Shown here: in pieces, positions 50,576 through 60,256 of the stretch
Layout: every line of letters starts with the position of its first letter
Position numbering within the stretch: the stretch's first letter is position 1
Source of the DNA: Gracilimonas sp.
GTDB lineage: Bacteria; Bacteroidota; Rhodothermia; Balneolales; Balneolaceae
NCBI RefSeq assembly: GCF_040218225.1
Contig: NZ_JAVJQO010000006.1
Span: 124,001-188,000, forward strand
Length of the DNA: 64,000 bases
Direction of reading: 5' to 3'
Position numbers and translations under genes: made by a program
Notes under the pieces: generated by a model
Database searches by the model: none
The model's input: the letters and a program-made list of their open reading frames with translations, nothing else
Told to the model about the DNA's origin: nothing

Positions 50576-52186
50576 TTATTTGGATGCCATTTGTGATTCA
50601 ACTTGATCTACGTCATAGAATCTTGCAGTCCAGTCAGGAAGGTCTTCATCAAGTTTTGACTGCTCGATAACAGCCATACTTTTTTCCTGAGATGCTTCAA
50701 TTAATTCCGTTACCTGTACTTCTGAATACTTCGTGAAGTCAACCGGGTGGATTCCAATCCAAAACATGAATATTACCAATGGAACCAGTAAACCGATCTC
50801 ACGACCATTCAGATCTACTAATTTCTCATTTTCTTCATTAGTCAGCGGACCAAACATTACCCGCTGGAACATCCACAGCATATACACTGCAGCCAAAATC
50901 ACACCGGTAGCAGCGAGTATGGCAAATACCTTGTTGTTATACAGTTCTGAGAAGAATGATCCGTTCAGAATTAAAAACTCACCTACAAAACCGTTCAATC
51001 CCGGTAATCCTATTGACGCTAAAGTCGCAATCATGAACATTACTGTAAACACAGGAACCTTCTTGGCAATACCACCAAAGTCTTTAATCATACGAGTGTG
51101 GCGCCGATCATAAATCATCCCAACAATAAGGAAGAGCGCTCCGGTTGAAAGTCCGTGGTTAATCATCTGGATGATAGCACCCTGAACAGCAACGGTGTTC
51201 AGAGCAAAAATTCCCAATACAACAAATCCTAAGTGACTGACCGATGAATAGGCAACCAATTTCTTCACATCTTTCTGAACCATCGCCACAAGCGCACCAT
51301 ATATGATTCCAATCACAGCAAGTGTGGCCATCCAGGGAGCAAACTCCATAAATGCATTCGGGAAAATTGGCAAACAAACGCGGATCAATCCATAAGTACC
51401 CATCTTAAGCATGATGGCTGCAAGCACTACAGAGCCTGCCGTTGGGGCCTCGGTATGCGCGTACGGCAACCAGGTATGGAAAGGAAATAAAGGCACTTTG
51501 ATACAAAAGGCCAGTGCAAAAGCCAGGAATAAATACGTTTGCTCAACCAAACCAATGGTATACATATCACTGGAAAGGAATCTCCAGTCGGTTGTAAAAT
51601 TTGTTCCAGCTCCCATCGCTGCGCCGGCATCATATCCAAGATAGATCAATCCAACCAACATTATGAGTGAACCGACCAATGTGTAAATGAAAAATTTAAT
51701 GGTGGCCTGAATCCGCCCGGCTCCGCCCCAGATACCAATCAGAAAGTACATGGGAATCAAAGAAAGCTCGAAAAATACATAAAATACCATCAGATCAAGC
51801 GAAGCAAAAACTCCCAAAGAAGCCGTTTGCAACAACAAAAGCATACTCAGGTAACCGGCCAGATGTTTTTTCACGGAATTCCATGATGATAAAATCACGA
51901 TAGGCCCCATAAAGGTAGTAAGCATGAATAATAACAGACTTAATCCATCCAGACCCACGAGGTATTTAATGTCTAATGATTCCATCAACCTTCCGCCTTC
52001 AGTTAAAAACTGCGGGGTTCCTGAGGCTGCAACATCAAAACTCAACATCAGAGGCAGAGAGGCTACAAAGGTTAGGGCTGTCACCAACAGGGCAATCCAC
52101 TTTCGTGAGGTTTCATTCTTGATCATTAAAATCAGCGGAATGCCTAACAGTGGTAAGTAAATAACGATATTTAAAAGAGTTTCCAT
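50576..52186 (-). CDS. nuoM: NADH-quinone oxidoreductase subunit M
   Basis: A 536-residue complex I subunit with about 14 helices. Conserved elements are FYVFFELSLIPMYFLIGIWGG (with the functional glutamate), FHTWLPYAHTEAPTAGSV, and MVQKDVKKLVAYSSVSHLGFV. The C-terminus carries an extra polar tail of about 55 residues (EASQEKSMAVIEQSKLDED onward) beyond the last helix. It lies 17 bp after nuoL and forms one of three proton channels in the membrane arm. Confidence 0.97.
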   Translation of the reverse strand: METLLNIVIYLPLLGIPLILMIKNETSRKWIALLVTALTFVASLPLMLSFDVAASGTPQFLTEGGRLMESLDIKYLVGLDGLSLLLFMLTTFMGPIVILSSWNSVKKHLAGYLSMLLLLQTASLGVFASLDLMVFYVFFELSLIPMYFLIGIWGGAGRIQATIKFFIYTLVGSLIMLVGLIYLGYDAGAAMGAGTNFTTDWRFLSSDMYTIGLVEQTYLFLAFALAFCIKVPLFPFHTWLPYAHTEAPTAGSVVLAAIMLKMGTYGLIRVCLPIFPNAFMEFAPWMATLAVIGIIYGALVAMVQKDVKKLVAYSSVSHLGFVVLGIFALNTVAVQGAIIQMINHGLSTGALFLIVGMIYDRRHTRMIKDFGGIAKKVPVFTVMFMIATLASIGLPGLNGFVGEFLILNGSFFSELYNNKVFAILAATGVILAAVYMLWMFQRVMFGPLTNEENEKLVDLNGREIGLLVPLVIFMFWIGIHPVDFTKYSEVQVTELIEASQEKSMAVIEQSKLDEDLPDWTARFYDVDQVESQMASK

Positions 52187-52203
52187 CTACTAATCAGTGA
52201 CAA

Positions 52204-54225
52204 TTACATTATCATTAAATAAAGGATCACAATTACGCCAATCACAAATGCCAGCGCATAACTTGAAACCACTCCCGTTTGGACGTATCGGAATAAGCTT
52301 CCGAATAAGCGGACCGTTCCCGCTGTAGCATTTACAATTCCATCTACCACTTTCATATCAAAAACGGCAAGAACTTTGTCGGAGAACTTCACGATAGGAT
52401 CTGAAATCAGTCCCTCATAAACCTCATCGAGATTATACTTGTCTTTCCATGTTTGATAAAGTCCACCAAATCGATCGGCGAGTTTTGCGTCCGACTCAAG
52501 CTGCTGATTGTTGTTGTACATTCTGAAGGCTGTCCACGTGCCGGCAATGGCAATAACAATAGAAAACGCCATGATGCCCCACTTGATTGGCTTGCCAAGA
52601 ATCAGCTCATAATCAGCATTAATGTTGTACAGCCAGTTATGCAGTAAATTTATATGAGCAGTTTCTCCGGTGAAAGTTTCCACAACAAAATTAGGTACAC
52701 CTAAGAATCCGCCTACAGCAGCCAGGCCTGCCAAAGTCCAAAGAGGAATCGTCATGGTTGCAGGACTTTCGTGCAGATATTTTTCAGCTCCGATAGCTTC
52801 CTTAAAACGCTGCCCCAGTTTGAAGTCCCCATGAAAGGTAGTAAGTGTAAGACGGAACATATAAAAAGCGGTAAGGAACGCAGTAATCATTCCAACACCC
52901 CAAAGCGCCATATACATATAGCTTCCAAATTCACCGGCTCCGGCGTTGGCAGTCATGGCTAAAATTTCATCCTTAGAAAAGAACCCGGCTAATGGCGGGA
53001 TACCGGCAATGGCAATAGTCGAAATCAGAAAAGTCTTGTAGGTAGATGGCATGTATTTTCGAAGCCCACCCATATTTCTCATATCCTGCGGATCGAAATG
53101 CACATCTTTGCCTTCGTGCTCAAGCTCATGCTCCACATGGTGCATGGCATGAATAACCGACCCTGAACCGAGGAACAGACAAGCCTTAAAGAAAGCATGG
53201 GTTACTACATGGAACATGGCGGCAGTAAAAGCTCCGGAACCTAAAGCCAGGAACATATACCCCAGCTGTGAAACCGTAGAGTAAGCAAGCACACTTTTAA
53301 TATCATTTTGAGTGATGGCAATAGTGGCAGCAACAATCGCGGTCAAAGCTCCAATAACCGCTACAATCAGCATTACTTCCGGTGACATCACAAACATCGG
53401 CGACATTCTTGAGATCAGGTAAATACCTGAAGTTACCATCGTAGCCGCATGGATAAGGGCAGAAACCGGAGTCGGACCAGCCATCGCATCTGGCAGCCAA
53501 ACGAACAATGGAATCTGTGCAGATTTACCGGTTGCCCCGATAAACATCAATAGACCAATAGTGAAGGTATACTCGCCGGAGAACGCATCCAGGTTTCCAA
53601 GAATTACATCAAAGTTCAGGCTCCCTACCGTTTGGAAAACCATGAACATCGCAATCAAAAATGCGAAGTCACCAATTCGGTTGTAAATAAAAGCTTTTTT
53701 GGCTGCATCAGACTTGGCCATATCGGTGTACCAGAAACCAATCAACAGGTAAGAACAAACTCCAACTCCTTCCCACCCAAGGAATAACAGCAACAGGTTA
53801 TTACCAAGAACAAGATTCAGCATCGCAAAGATGAAAAGGTTCAGGTAGGCAAAGAACTTCCAGTACCCTTCATCGTCAGCCATATACCCCATTGAGTATA
53901 GGTGAATCAAAAATCCTACACCGGTTACCACCAGCGTCATTAAGATAGAAAGCTGATCCAGCCGGTATGCAATATCAACACTGAAGCTCCCCACTTCCAT
54001 CCAGGTAAACAGCTTGTAAACCACTGCTTCGGATTCAGCATTAATATTCAGAAAGAAATAAACTGCAATCGCAAAAGGCACAAATACAGCCAGGTTGGCA
54101 ATCAACCCTATGAGTTGCTTCTTATTTCTATAGTTCTCTGCGAACAGGCCGATAATTCCGTTGATCAGAAAACCAGCTAATGGAAGAGCAATTATGAGTG
54201 AAAACAGCGCCGTAGCGGATTCCAT
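52204..54225 (-). CDS. nuoL: NADH-quinone oxidoreductase subunit L
   Basis: A 673-residue complex I subunit, the most distal antiporter-like channel. It shows LLLFLGWEGVGVCSYLLIGFWY, the WLPDAMAGPTPVSALIHAATMVTSG block, QNDIKSVLAYSTVSQLGYM, and the C-terminal helices including the long lateral helix region (YLHESPATMTIPLWTLAGLA onward). It heads the nuoLM-PCD-nuoN operon. Upstream nuoJ and nuoK lie beyond the oppositely oriented NhaD and barrel genes rather than directly adjacent. Confidence 0.97.
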   Translation of the reverse strand: MESATALFSLIIALPLAGFLINGIIGLFAENYRNKKQLIGLIANLAVFVPFAIAVYFFLNINAESEAVVYKLFTWMEVGSFSVDIAYRLDQLSILMTLVVTGVGFLIHLYSMGYMADDEGYWKFFAYLNLFIFAMLNLVLGNNLLLLFLGWEGVGVCSYLLIGFWYTDMAKSDAAKKAFIYNRIGDFAFLIAMFMVFQTVGSLNFDVILGNLDAFSGEYTFTIGLLMFIGATGKSAQIPLFVWLPDAMAGPTPVSALIHAATMVTSGIYLISRMSPMFVMSPEVMLIVAVIGALTAIVAATIAITQNDIKSVLAYSTVSQLGYMFLALGSGAFTAAMFHVVTHAFFKACLFLGSGSVIHAMHHVEHELEHEGKDVHFDPQDMRNMGGLRKYMPSTYKTFLISTIAIAGIPPLAGFFSKDEILAMTANAGAGEFGSYMYMALWGVGMITAFLTAFYMFRLTLTTFHGDFKLGQRFKEAIGAEKYLHESPATMTIPLWTLAGLAAVGGFLGVPNFVVETFTGETAHINLLHNWLYNINADYELILGKPIKWGIMAFSIVIAIAGTWTAFRMYNNNQQLESDAKLADRFGGLYQTWKDKYNLDEVYEGLISDPIVKFSDKVLAVFDMKVVDGIVNATAGTVRLFGSLFRYVQTGVVSSYALAFVIGVIVILYLMIM

Positions 54226-54250
54226 TTATTAAACTTTGTTTTGATTTCAG

Positions 54251-54278
54251 TAAAAACAAAGCCGCGACTCGCACGGCT
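54251..54278 (-). promoter_or_regulatory. Terminator-like hairpin in the nuoL leader
   Basis: On the minus strand AGCCG/CGGCT (54278-54274 and 54264-54260) can pair and is followed by TTTGTTTTT, ending about 25 bp before the nuoL start. It could be an attenuator or a terminator for a short upstream transcript. The divergent 247-bp region also holds the nhaD promoter, which I could not place. Confidence 0.35.
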
Positions 54279-54472
54279 CCGAAATGGATGGCAAAGATAC
54301 AAAAAACTATAGGAAGGTAAAGACAGTTTTACCTGATTTTTTGTTCTTTTTCAATCGCTGCTTTACAATATTTTAATGAGAAATTTCAGAATCAGATGAG
54401 TTCTGTTTTTGAAAGCTTCCTGCAACTGTTATTTTATGAACTTAAAATTTTTAACTATTCAACTCGAACATC

Positions 54473-55912
54473 GTGGTCTCATCATCATTATTTAAAAAAC
54501 TACGTTACTTATTAGCTCCCATGTTTGTTTTGCTTCTTTCCGGAGTAGCTTTTGCTGCTGAAGAAGGAGTAAACCATGGAATTGACGCTAGTGAATTAAG
54601 CTTATTTTGGGTCATTCCTTTTGCGGGAATCCTTCTTTCAATCGCTATTTTCCCTCTCGTTGCCGAAGATTTTTGGCACCATCATTTTGGGAAAATATCC
54701 GCTTTTTGGGGATTTCTGCTCGTAATACCTCTCATTTTTGAATTTGGATTTGATAAAGCCCTTTATGAAGTGCTTCATGTTTACCTGCTGGAGTACATTC
54801 CCTTTATCATCTTATTATTTGCCTTATTTACCATTTCGGGTGGTGTCCGGATTAAAGGATATATGAAAGGTACCCCCGAGGTTAATACCGGACTTCTCCT
54901 TATTGGTACCATACTCGCCAGCTGGATGGGTACGACCGGAGCCGCCATGCTTCTTATCCGCCCTATGTTGCGCGCCAACGCCTGGAGAGAAAAGAAAGTC
55001 CATATGGTAGTATTCTTCATTTTCCTTGTTGCTAACGTTGGAGGTTCATTAACACCACTTGGCGATCCTCCGCTATTCCTTGGATTCTTACAGGGAGTAA
55101 GCTTCTTCTGGACTACAACCAACTTATTCTGGGAGATGGCTTTTGTTGTAGTGATTCTGTTAGTCCTCTATTATTTCTGGGATAAAGCCCTTTATAATAA
55201 AGAGACTAATACTCAGCCTTCCAGCGAAGGAAGCGAGCCGCTTGGACTTGAAGGTAGCTTTAACCTGTTGCTGCTTGGTGGTGTTGTTGGAGCCGTACTA
55301 TTCTCAGGATTGGTAAAACTTGGAGAATTTGAGATTTATCATGTACACGTGAAGTATGAAAACCTTGTTCGTGACTTTACCCTGCTATTCCTTTCATGGG
55401 TGAGCTGGCATTTCACTTCTAAAGAAAGTCGTGCAGCTAATGGATTCAACTGGTTCCCGATTCAGGAGGTTGGAAAACTTTTTGCCGGAATCTTTGTTAC
55501 CATCATCGCCCCAATAAGTATGCTTAAAGCCGCACAAGGTGGCGAAGGCGCACTTCAGTTTGTGAACAACGCTGTGTTTACGGGTGGAGAACCAAACGAT
55601 GTAATGTTCTTCTGGATAACTGGTATGCTCTCAGCATTCCTGGATAATGCCCCTACTTACCTGGTATTCTTTAATGCCGCCGGTGGTGATGCAGCTATCC
55701 TGATGACAGAACTCAAGAGTACTTTAATAGCCATTTCTTCTGGTGCAGTATTCTTTGGTGCTATGACGTATATTGGTAACGCACCCAACTTCATGGTTAA
55801 ATCAATTGCCGAGCAGGATGGTGTTAATATGCCAAGTTTTGGTGGCTATATGTTATGGTCTTTTGGTATACTGGTACCAATTTACATACTCGTAACCCTG
55901 ATATTTATATAA
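54473..55912 (+). CDS. NhaD-type Na+/H+ antiporter
   Basis: A 479-residue inner-membrane protein of the NhaD/ArsB ion-transporter superfamily with about 12-13 helices. Recognisable blocks are SWMGTTGAAMLLIRPMLRAN, NVGGSLTPLGDPPLFLGFLQG, and ITGMLSAFLDNAPTYLVFFN, the last with the conserved Asp-Asn-Ala-Pro motif. It expels Na+ (or Li+) for H+ in alkaliphiles and marine bacteria. A GTG at 54473 is used as start because it precedes a signal-like first helix; no ATG fits better. The outer-membrane barrel gene starts one base after its stop. Confidence 0.93.
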   Translation: MVSSSLFKKLRYLLAPMFVLLLSGVAFAAEEGVNHGIDASELSLFWVIPFAGILLSIAIFPLVAEDFWHHHFGKISAFWGFLLVIPLIFEFGFDKALYEVLHVYLLEYIPFIILLFALFTISGGVRIKGYMKGTPEVNTGLLLIGTILASWMGTTGAAMLLIRPMLRANAWREKKVHMVVFFIFLVANVGGSLTPLGDPPLFLGFLQGVSFFWTTTNLFWEMAFVVVILLVLYYFWDKALYNKETNTQPSSEGSEPLGLEGSFNLLLLGGVVGAVLFSGLVKLGEFEIYHVHVKYENLVRDFTLLFLSWVSWHFTSKESRAANGFNWFPIQEVGKLFAGIFVTIIAPISMLKAAQGGEGALQFVNNAVFTGGEPNDVMFFWITGMLSAFLDNAPTYLVFFNAAGGDAAILMTELKSTLIAISSGAVFFGAMTYIGNAPNFMVKSIAEQDGVNMPSFGGYMLWSFGILVPIYILVTLIFI

Positions 55913-55913
55913 C

Positions 55914-57086
55914 TTGATTAATCCGATTAAAACATCATATTTCACTAAAGGAGCAGCTTTTATGTTGCTCCTTTTTTTTGGCTTCAACCTATCTGCAAAA
56001 GCCCAGAACCAAGCGGTTGAAGATTCAACCGAATTCGCCTTTCTTCCGGCTTTAGCCTACGATAGTGATTTGGGATTGATAGCAGGTGGCATTGCCAGTC
56101 ATTACAAGTACCGTGATGGTATGAAACCATTCTACTCTTTCCTGAATTTTTATGGTATCGCAACTACCCGGGGACTTATCTCTGTTTTCCTGGAATATGA
56201 TAAGCCATATATTTTTGACTCCGATCAGCGGTTTTATTCAGAAATCTTCATGTCCCGCTTCTCTGGTAATCAGTATTACGGGATTGGCAATTACAACGAA
56301 CTCCCAGATGTTCTTCTTGATAGTACCGACTACTATTTATACAATTCTTTTTCTGCCGGTTTCGACTTTATGCTGCGAAAGCCTTTGGTTAAAAAGAACC
56401 AAGGACCACAATTGGATATATACGGTAAAATTACCTACGAGTATGAAACCCCATATAATAATAAAGACAGTCAGCTTATTATTGACGACCAGCCAGCCGG
56501 AGTAAACGGGTCTCATATTACAGCTATCGGGACGGGAATAGTTTGGGAGGGCCGTGACCAGGAATTTCAACCTTCTACCGGAACGTACCTGAAGGCCGGG
56601 ATTGAGGTGGGAAATAAAGTGATAGGCAGCGACTATAACTATCTGCTGCTCGAAACTGATGCACGTGCATATACCTCTTTTCACCTGCTAAAGAAAATCA
56701 CTTTTGCTAACCGCCTTTTCTTCCAGCATTCTTCCGGAGAATTGCCTTATTGGCAGCTTCCTGACCTGGGTGGTGCTGAATTAATGAGAGGTTATCCGGA
56801 ATATAGATTCAGAGATGAGAACGCCATTTTGCTTAATTCTGAATTAAGAACATGGCTGTTTGAATTTCCCACCATAAGTTCACGTTTTGGCGGAACCTTA
56901 TTTACAGACATCGGCCGCACCTTCCCAAATGGAGAATCAATAGAGACCATAATCAATGACCTTAAATACACCTATGGGTTTGGAATCAATGCTTCTTTCT
57001 TCACTGCTGATTTCATTCTAAGAGCCGATGTTGGTTTTTCTAAAGAAGACTATGGCATTTACTTCACTGCAGGGTATTTGTTCTGA
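55914..57086 (+). CDS. BamA/TamA-like outer-membrane beta-barrel protein
   Basis: The 390-residue product has a signal peptide (AAFMLLLFFGFNLSAKAQ) and about 16 predicted barrel strands of the bacterial surface antigen (D15) type, without POTRA domains. The family motif is seen in DLGGAELMRGYPEYRFRDENAILLNSELR and FGGTLFTDIGRTF near the C-terminus. A TTG at 55914, one base after the nhaD stop, is the likely coupled start; an ATG at 55962 would shorten the signal. It could be a porin-like or phospholipase-related barrel. Why it is coupled with an antiporter is unclear. Confidence 0.85.
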   Translation: MINPIKTSYFTKGAAFMLLLFFGFNLSAKAQNQAVEDSTEFAFLPALAYDSDLGLIAGGIASHYKYRDGMKPFYSFLNFYGIATTRGLISVFLEYDKPYIFDSDQRFYSEIFMSRFSGNQYYGIGNYNELPDVLLDSTDYYLYNSFSAGFDFMLRKPLVKKNQGPQLDIYGKITYEYETPYNNKDSQLIIDDQPAGVNGSHITAIGTGIVWEGRDQEFQPSTGTYLKAGIEVGNKVIGSDYNYLLLETDARAYTSFHLLKKITFANRLFFQHSSGELPYWQLPDLGGAELMRGYPEYRFRDENAILLNSELRTWLFEFPTISSRFGGTLFTDIGRTFPNGESIETIINDLKYTYGFGINASFFTADFILRADVGFSKEDYGIYFTAGYLF

Positions 57087-57176
57087 TTATCAATCCGTAG
57101 CTCCTGCCCACTATATTTGCAGTTGTGAACTTGATTCAGAATCCGAACCATTCTCATACAATCTTTTAGAATAAAA

Positions 57177-57204
57177 AAAGCCCTCCTGAAATCAGGAAGG
57201 CTTT
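57177..57204. terminator. Bidirectional terminator between the barrel gene and nuoK
   Basis: AAAGCC and GGCTTT flank an inner TCCTGA/TCAGGA stem with a two-base loop and one mismatch. A run of A before it and T-rich sequence on the minus strand serve both convergent transcripts. A smaller AACACAA/TTGTGTT hairpin follows. Confidence 0.85.
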
Positions 57205-57246
57205 AACCAAAACAACACAAAAGGTTGTGTTATAAATTTGTAACTG

Positions 57247-57549
57247 CTACCAGCGTAAGAGGTTGATTTTACCCACATCTACTGTCAGGTTATTCCTGAA
57301 GATTGCAATAATGATTGCTAATCCAACAACGGCTTCAGCAGCTGCCACCGCCAGGGCAAAAAATACCAGAATTTGTCCGTCTATGTTTCCATGATGACTT
57401 GCAAATGAAACCAGTGATAGGTTCACGGCGTTCAACATCAGCTCAACACACATGAAAATCACAATAGCATTTCGGCGAATCAGCACACCAATAATTCCAA
57501 TGGTAAACATGATCGCACTTACTCCTAAAAACCAGTCAATTCCTACCAT
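57247..57549 (-). CDS. nuoK: NADH-quinone oxidoreductase subunit K
   Basis: A 100-residue, three-helix complex I subunit of normal length. It carries the two conserved membrane glutamates of the family, in [18 protein letters not shown] and [19 protein letters not shown]. It forms part of the proton pathway near the quinone site. It lies 2 bp after nuoJ, and the short operon ends at the terminator near 57.2 kb. Confidence 0.97.
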   Translation of the reverse strand: MVGIDWFLGVSAIMFTIGIIGVLIRRNAIVIFMCVELMLNAVNLSLVSFASHHGNIDGQILVFFALAVAAAEAVVGLAIIIAIFRNNLTVDVGKINLLRW

Positions 57550-57551
57550 AA

Positions 57552-58070
57552 TTAAATCTCGTCTGTTCTTTTAATTTTATGCTGTGCAATCATCAGTGCT
57601 CCAACTACTGCTGCGGTCAATAATACAGCAGTCAGCTCAAATGGCAACAAGTAATCAGTGAATAGCACATCTCCCACTGCCTCAACGGTTCCAACAGCAG
57701 CCATTTGTTCAGAAATTTGCGGGAGCATATCAGTAACCCCGGCAAGACTGTAAAAGATTTGCCCCATTACACCCATTGCCAGAAGGAAAGCCAGCATATA
57801 TTTTACACGGAACTTATCAAACAGTTTTTCTTCATCTTCCACATTTAACAACATGATGACAAAAAGGAATAGCACCATGATGGCACCTGCATATACCAAT
57901 ATTTGTATCACGGCCAAAAACTGAGCGTTGAGGATGAGGAAAATTCCAGCCAGTGAAACCATGTTCAAAACAAGGAACAATGCACTGTTTACCACATTCT
58001 TGTTGATGACCATAGCCAATGCTGAGCCTATAGCCAGAACTGCTAACATGATGAAAAAATAAACGACCAT
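57552..58070 (-). CDS. nuoJ: NADH-quinone oxidoreductase subunit J
   Basis: A 172-residue, five-helix complex I subunit. The conserved helix is [27 protein letters not shown] (about 49-75), including the glycine-containing kink. It couples quinone chemistry to the channels. The nuoA-I genes that normally precede it are not upstream here; instead uppP lies 95 bp upstream on the same strand, so the peripheral arm genes must be elsewhere. Confidence 0.96.
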   Translation of the reverse strand: MVVYFFIMLAVLAIGSALAMVINKNVVNSALFLVLNMVSLAGIFLILNAQFLAVIQILVYAGAIMVLFLFVIMLLNVEDEEKLFDKFRVKYMLAFLLAMGVMGQIFYSLAGVTDMLPQISEQMAAVGTVEAVGDVLFTDYLLPFELTAVLLTAAVVGALMIAQHKIKRTDEI

Positions 58071-58165
58071 AAATAATCTGTTTTGTGAGCGCCAAAGGTA
58101 GCCATATTTGCTTCCGGCTTCAAGAACTTGAGGTGCTATTTTTATTATTTATAAAAATTTTATTG

Positions 58166-58972
58166 TTATACGATAAAATAAATCAGTCCTGCCCCACCAA
58201 CAAGCCAGCAGTAGTAAGAAAAATAGTGAAACCCTTTTTTCTTCAAAATGATGATGAGGTATTTCAGGGCAAAGTAACCTGAAATAAAGGACGTAAAGAA
58301 TCCTACTACCAGGCTAATCATTTGCGCATCGCTTACCCCTACTTCCATCATCTCTTTAAACTGAAGCAGCATCGCACCTGCTATTACCGGAATCACCATG
58401 AGGAACGAAAAATTAGCAGCGTCTTCCCTCTTCACCCCTAAATACAAAGAGGCAGAAATGGTTGAACCTGCACGACTCACCCCGGGGATCATCGCAAACG
58501 CTTGTGCCAGTCCAATCACAAAGCTATTAGGAAGATTAATATCCTTGGTCGTATCACCAACAAACCTGGTAAGAAATAAAATCAAGCCCGTCACAATAAG
58601 CATAATGGAAACCAACAGCGGGTCCATAAAAATATCTTCAATGTAATCCTTTAAAGTGAATCCAATAACCATGGCTGGAATCATACTTACCAAAATAAAG
58701 CCAATCAGTTTTACTTGTGGATCATCTTTTTTCTGTGATGGGGCTTTCAAAAATCCAACACCCGACATCAGCAAATCCCCCAAAAGCTTGCGGTAGTAAA
58801 TCAGAATGGCGCACAGGCTTCCAAAATGCACAACTACTTCGTAAGTGATGCCGGCTTCAAGGTCTCCGCCTAAAATATATTTACCCAAAACAAGGTGCCC
58901 TGAGCTGCTAATGGGTAAAAATTCGGTTATTCCCTGGATGAGTCCTAATAAAAAAGATTGTAAAACGTCCAT
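58166..58972 (-). CDS. uppP: Undecaprenyl-diphosphatase
   Basis: A 268-residue BacA-family enzyme that recycles the C55 lipid carrier for cell wall and surface polysaccharides, and can raise bacitracin tolerance. The two active-site repeats are clear: GITEFLPISSSGHLVLGKY (about 14-32) and MIPGVSRAGSTISASLYLG (about 160-178), the second reading SRAGS rather than SRSGS. Eight hydrophobic helices span the inner membrane. It diverges from the MoxR gene across 76 bp and could share a transcript with nuoJK. Confidence 0.97.
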   Translation of the reverse strand: MDVLQSFLLGLIQGITEFLPISSSGHLVLGKYILGGDLEAGITYEVVVHFGSLCAILIYYRKLLGDLLMSGVGFLKAPSQKKDDPQVKLIGFILVSMIPAMVIGFTLKDYIEDIFMDPLLVSIMLIVTGLILFLTRFVGDTTKDINLPNSFVIGLAQAFAMIPGVSRAGSTISASLYLGVKREDAANFSFLMVIPVIAGAMLLQFKEMMEVGVSDAQMISLVVGFFTSFISGYFALKYLIIILKKKGFHYFSYYCWLVGGAGLIYFIV

Positions 58973-59048
58973 TTATTATATTTGTTCACTTTTTGAAGGC
59001 GAGAAAATAATCATATCATCAGCTAATACTAAAAAAAGAATTTAGAAA

Positions 59049-60050
59049 ATGAGCGAATACGCAATTGACATGGAAGCGCTGGGCGAAAAAATAGAAAAGA
59101 ACAGCGCCTTTATTGAAGACATTCGAAAAGAGCTAGACAAAGTAATTATTGGTCAGCGCTATATGATTGACCGCTTATTGGTGGGACTGCTAACCAATGG
59201 ACACGTACTTCTTGAAGGTGTTCCCGGACTGGCTAAGACCCTCACAGTTTCGAGTTTGGCTACGGTTTTGGATACGGCTTTTCAGCGCATTCAGTTTACA
59301 CCTGATTTACTCCCTGCCGACCTGATTGGTACGCTCATCTACAATCAAAAAGAAGCGGAATTCCTGGTTAAGAAAGGTCCCATTTTTGCGAACATTATTT
59401 TAGCGGATGAGATCAACCGTTCTCCTGCAAAAGTACAAAGTGCTTTGCTTGAGGCCATGCAGGAAAAGCAGGTTACCATTGGTGAAAACACCTTCAAACT
59501 GGATGAGCCTTTCTTGGTACTAGCCACTCAAAATCCGGTTGAACAGGAAGGAACCTACCCTCTTCCGGAAGCACAAGTTGACCGTTTTATGCTGAAGCTG
59601 AAAATCGATTACCCGACCGAGAAGGAAGAAATGCTGATTATGCGTCAGCAGGCCAAAACAGGTAAAAAAGAGCAGTTAAATAAAGTGGTAAGTCCTGCCA
59701 AGATTTTAGACGCCCGTGCTACCATCAACGAAATTTATATGGATGAAAAGGTAGAGCAGTACATTGTAGACCTAGTGTTTGCCACCCGTAAGCCCAAAAA
59801 CTACAACCTGGATGATCTCGAAGATTTAATCAGCTTTGGAGCCTCTCCGCGAGCCACTATCAACCTCAACCTTGCCTCCCGGGCGCAAGCCTTTATGGAG
59901 CACCGAGCATACGTTACACCGGAAGATGTGCGAACTATAGCGATGGATGTTTTAAGGCATCGCATAATCCCCACTTTTGAAGCGGAAGCCGAAGACATTA
60001 CTCCGGAAGATATCGTGACTAAGATTATGAACAATGTCCAAGTTCCGTAG
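59049..60050 (+). CDS. MoxR-family AAA+ ATPase
   Basis: A 333-residue AAA+ protein. Walker A is GVPGLAKT (57-64), the hydrolysis acidic pair is in IILADEINRSPAKVQSALLEAMQE, sensor 1 is LATQNPVEQEGTYPLPEAQVDRFML, and a lid domain ends PTFEAEAEDITPEDIVTKI. MoxR ATPases usually act as chaperones with von Willebrand factor A proteins encoded next door, but no such gene follows here. Its ATG is 76 bp from the uppP start. A strong terminator lies 44 bp after the stop. Confidence 0.94.
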   Translation: MSEYAIDMEALGEKIEKNSAFIEDIRKELDKVIIGQRYMIDRLLVGLLTNGHVLLEGVPGLAKTLTVSSLATVLDTAFQRIQFTPDLLPADLIGTLIYNQKEAEFLVKKGPIFANIILADEINRSPAKVQSALLEAMQEKQVTIGENTFKLDEPFLVLATQNPVEQEGTYPLPEAQVDRFMLKLKIDYPTEKEEMLIMRQQAKTGKKEQLNKVVSPAKILDARATINEIYMDEKVEQYIVDLVFATRKPKNYNLDDLEDLISFGASPRATINLNLASRAQAFMEHRAYVTPEDVRTIAMDVLRHRIIPTFEAEAEDITPEDIVTKIMNNVQVP

Positions 60051-60093
60051 GAATATTGAACACTCAACATCGAATTTCGAACATTGAATTTTT

Positions 60094-60119
60094 AAGGGCG
60101 CCGGTTGGCGCCTTTTTTT
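60094..60119 (+). terminator. Terminator of the MoxR gene
   Basis: GGCGCC and GGCGCC form a 6-bp GC stem with a 4-base loop, extended by two A-T pairs and a wobble, then seven T. Just before it, 60056-60092 holds a TCGAA/TTGAA-rich stretch (AACATCGAATTTCGAACATT) like short repeats seen in Bacteroidota intergenic regions. Confidence 0.85.
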
Positions 60120-60128
60120 GTTTAATGA

Positions 60129-60192
60129 GTCATCGCGAGGAGCCCACATGCCTGACCTTAAATCTATTTTTACTTTCGACGCGGCGATCTCC
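60129..60192. repeat. Dispersed intergenic repeat element (GCGAGGAG type)
   Basis: CATCGCGAGGAGC near one end and CGACGCGGCGATCTCC near the other match the pattern of the common interspersed element whose halves read like CATTGCGAGGAGC and GACGCGGCAATCTC in many genomes. The spacer between is longer here than in typical copies. No coding potential is visible. Confidence 0.5.
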
Positions 60193-60256
60193 TTGAATCT
60201 ATTTATTACACTTACTCAATTAACTAACCTTTTCTACTCCCAAAAAATCAAAAACT

